Shown here in pieces: positions 5,389-6,974 of a stretch of DNA of 6,974 nt; the first letter of the stretch is position 1; every line of letters begins with the position of its first letter. Source of the DNA: an uncultured Verrucomicrobiales bacterium. GTDB lineage: Bacteria > Verrucomicrobiota > Verrucomicrobiia > Verrucomicrobiales > DEV007. The position numbers were made by a program, and so were the translations under genes. Below the pieces are notes generated by a model. It was not told the origin of the DNA and made no database searches. It saw only the letters and a program-made list of their open reading frames with translations. The stretch covers positions 1 to 6,974 of the forward strand of contig CALCSP010000180.1 of NCBI GenBank assembly GCA_937893785.1. The letters are read 5' to 3'.

Positions 5389-6974
5389 ATGACTGCAGTA
5401 AAAACAAAACTCACAACCATCTGGGCTTTTTTCGCTTTGCCTTTGCTCAATCCTGTTTTCTCTCAGGATTCCGAGACCTTCACTCCACTTGGGTCTACCA
5501 CGGATATCGTTTTTTCTGATCTAGATGGTGATTACCAGAAAATCCGTGGCTTTTCTTTCAGTGCAGATGGGGATCATGTCGCCATTGGAAACCCTAACGG
5601 GAAAGACTTCGGCACTGTCCGTGTTTACAAGTGGACAGATAGCCAATGGCAGCAGCTTGGCCAAGAACTGATCGGGTTTGATGTCACTGAAGAGTTCCAA
5701 CCTGGCAATGATGGCTTCGGAATGAAATTATCCTTAAGTGGAAATGGCAGCCGGCTGGCTGTGAGTTCACCCTATGCCAGCCCCGACGGGCAAACAGGTA
5801 TAGGCCAGACCCGCGTTTTTGAATTTTCAGACACAACTTGGAAGCAACTCGGACAACCGTTGAATGGAGTATCCAGATCTAGACTGAACACCTCGAGTAT
5901 CTCGTTGAGCGCAAATGGAACACGCCTTGCAATTGGGGGTGAGGCAAACCTTGTAGGCGGTGAGAATGAAGGCTTAGTGCGCGTCTTTGAATTGTCGGGA
6001 AGTGCCTGGGTAAAAGTCGGCAGTGATATCTATGGAACGGCAAGAAATGAAAGGAATGGTAGCAGTGTCTCATTAAGTGAAGATGGCAGCCGATTGGCAA
6101 TTGCTTCCACGGCCTTCGGTGGAGAACCCAACCCTAGTCGTATAAGAGTTTATGAATACTTAGAGGCTGACTGGTCGCAAATGGGAGAGGATATCAATGC
6201 AGTCGGCGGTTTAATTGGCAGTGTAGACTTGGCTGCGGATGGAAATCGTTTGGCGATTGCAAATGGCGGCATTCCTGGCATCGAGGATATCATGGGGCCA
6301 AATAGTGTCCGCATATATGACTACACTGAGGGCAACTGGTCCCAGAACGGGCAGGCTATTGCACTACCGGAAAACGATGAATCCCGAGGCGCAATGGTTT
6401 CCCTCAGTGCAAATGGTAAAAGGGTTGCTGTGAGCTCAACTTGGGAAGTGGGGCGCGGTACCAACGATGGCTTTATCAGTCTCTATGAAATTTTAGACGA
6501 TTCATTGCTACAAATTGGAGGAACATTCACCCGTAATCCAATATGGAGTTCAGGAGCGATGCGCACTCCCGCCCTGAATGCCGATGGTAGCCGACTGGCA
6601 TTCCTCGCACCCTCGCGCGCAATTACCGACGACACTCGCGCGGGCAATGACTTTGTGAGCGTATACAGCGTCAAAGACCAAACGATGGAGCTGACAGTCA
6701 GTGCACCTGTCAACGGTTCAGTAAATGAAGATGCTGCCGGAACCTACAACCTCGGGGAAACTGTAACAATAACCGCCACTGCCAATGGCGGTTATTTATT
6801 CAATCGCTGGACCGGGGATGCATCCGGGGATGACAACCCGCTCTTGTTGTTTATGGACGCGGATAAGACAATCAGTGCGGTTTTCGAGCAAGACAGAGCG
6901 GACAACGACAACGATGGCACAAATAACTATCAGGAAATTACTATTTACGGCACTGATCCCAATGATGCCGATAC
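5389..6974 (+). CDS. Secreted beta-propeller protein with InlB-B-like repeat and Ca-binding segment (3' truncated by window)
   Basis: An uninterrupted reading frame from ATG 5389 to the window end (528 complete codons, no stop), so the C terminus is missing. Residues 1-25 are a signal peptide: two Lys, a hydrophobic core, and cleavage likely after VFS before Gln26. Residues 55-435 contain seven repeats of a pattern like 'SLSADGSRLAI', then a variable loop, then 'VRVYEY...W.QLG', starting at residues 55, 114, 171, 227, 279, 337 and 394, about 57 residues apart. This matches the FG-GAP/integrin-alpha-like or WD40-like propeller repeats common in marine bacterial surface proteins. Residues 434-500 (LTVSAPVNGSV, FNRWTGDASG, KTISAVFEQ) resemble the divergent InlB B-repeat 'bacterial repeat' domain. 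From 505, DNDNDGTNNYQE and GTDPNDAD match a thrombospondin-type-3-like calcium-binding segment (Asp505, 507, 509). A C-terminal sorting signal may follow outside the window. Probable role: extracellular binding or adhesion; no enzymatic motif is seen. The DNA is visibly more AT-rich than the sulfatase gene. There is no strong Shine-Dalgarno site before the ATG. Confidence 0.9.
   Translation, partial: MTAVKTKLTTIWAFFALPLLNPVFSQDSETFTPLGSTTDIVFSDLDGDYQKIRGFSFSADGDHVAIGNPNGKDFGTVRVYKWTDSQWQQLGQELIGFDVTEEFQPGNDGFGMKLSLSGNGSRLAVSSPYASPDGQTGIGQTRVFEFSDTTWKQLGQPLNGVSRSRLNTSSISLSANGTRLAIGGEANLVGGENEGLVRVFELSGSAWVKVGSDIYGTARNERNGSSVSLSEDGSRLAIASTAFGGEPNPSRIRVYEYLEADWSQMGEDINAVGGLIGSVDLAADGNRLAIANGGIPGIEDIMGPNSVRIYDYTEGNWSQNGQAIALPENDESRGAMVSLSANGKRVAVSSTWEVGRGTNDGFISLYEILDDSLLQIGGTFTRNPIWSSGAMRTPALNADGSRLAFLAPSRAITDDTRAGNDFVSVYSVKDQTMELTVSAPVNGSVNEDAAGTYNLGETVTITATANGGYLFNRWTGDASGDDNPLLLFMDADKTISAVFEQDRADNDNDGTNNYQEITIYGTDPNDAD
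5551..6693 (+). repeat. Seven tandem propeller-blade repeats encoded within the secreted protein gene
   Basis: Seven protein-level repeats, with unit starts near bases 5551, 5728, 5899, 6067, 6223, 6397 and 6568, that is 52-59 codons apart. Each begins with a strand like (V/I/L)SLSxDGxRLA(I/V) and continues to an aromatic-rich strand like VRVYEY followed by W-x-Q-L/M/N-G; the last two units are worn in this second half. DNA similarity between units is low except for short stretches such as GATGGCAGCCG, so the repeats are old and kept by structure. Seven units is the commonest number of blades for a closed propeller. Confidence 0.82.
6768..6796 (+). repeat. Perfect 11-base inverted repeat inside the propeller-protein gene
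   Basis: AATAACCGCCA (6768-6778) pairs perfectly with TGGCGGTTATT (6786-6796) around the 7-base loop CTGCCAA, and TATTCAAT follows. It lies within the codons for the InlB-like domain (residues about 461-469). The pairing is seen directly; any role in the mRNA is not shown. Confidence 0.6.

Noticed and set aside
6239..6433. 64-codon open frame on the + strand
   Set aside because: It overlaps propeller repeats 5 and 6 in another frame; the repeat-encoding frame is clearly the real one.

Overview
The window reads as chromosomal DNA from a member of the Planctomycetota-Verrucomicrobiota-Chlamydiota (PVC) group, most likely a marine or polysaccharide-degrading Verrucomicrobiota or Planctomycetota. 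The pointers are a C-terminal heme domain of the type common in those phyla, coupled to a secreted formylglycine-type sulfatase; a secreted SGNH/GDSL hydrolase; and large exported proteins of unknown function. This assignment is inferred from protein family content; no taxonomic marker gene is present. Base composition is moderate. Sampled lines suggest about 57% G+C in the sulfatase gene and about 45% in the last gene.

Layout. Positions 1-401 (+) hold the 3' end of a heme-binding (CxxCH) protein. It overlaps by 4 bases (ATGA) the start of a sulfatase at 398-1915 (+). A short GC-rich hairpin at 1917-1934 lies in the 33-base gap between the convergent gene ends. On the minus strand, transcribed leftward, a 650-residue secreted protein with a transglutaminase-like Cys/His pattern (5257-3305) is followed 54 bases later by an SGNH/GDSL hydrolase (3250-1949); these two are probably one operon. 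From a 131-base divergent intergenic region a further gene runs rightward from 5389 and leaves the window still open. It has a signal peptide, seven regular beta-propeller-like repeats, an InlB-B-type 'bacterial repeat' domain and the beginning of a calcium-binding thrombospondin-type-3-like segment. It has no stop codon in the window, so a method that needs closed ORFs would miss it.

How the genes may work together. All four genes whose start is visible encode an apparent signal peptide. The sulfatase and SGNH hydrolase would suit removal of sulfate and of acyl/acetyl groups from sulfated polysaccharides outside the cytoplasm. The heme protein, translationally coupled to the sulfatase, may supply a redox or binding function. 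The roles of the transglutaminase-like protein and the propeller protein are unknown; the latter looks like a cell-surface or secreted adhesion/binding protein. No RNA genes, mobile elements, CRISPR arrays or origins were seen.
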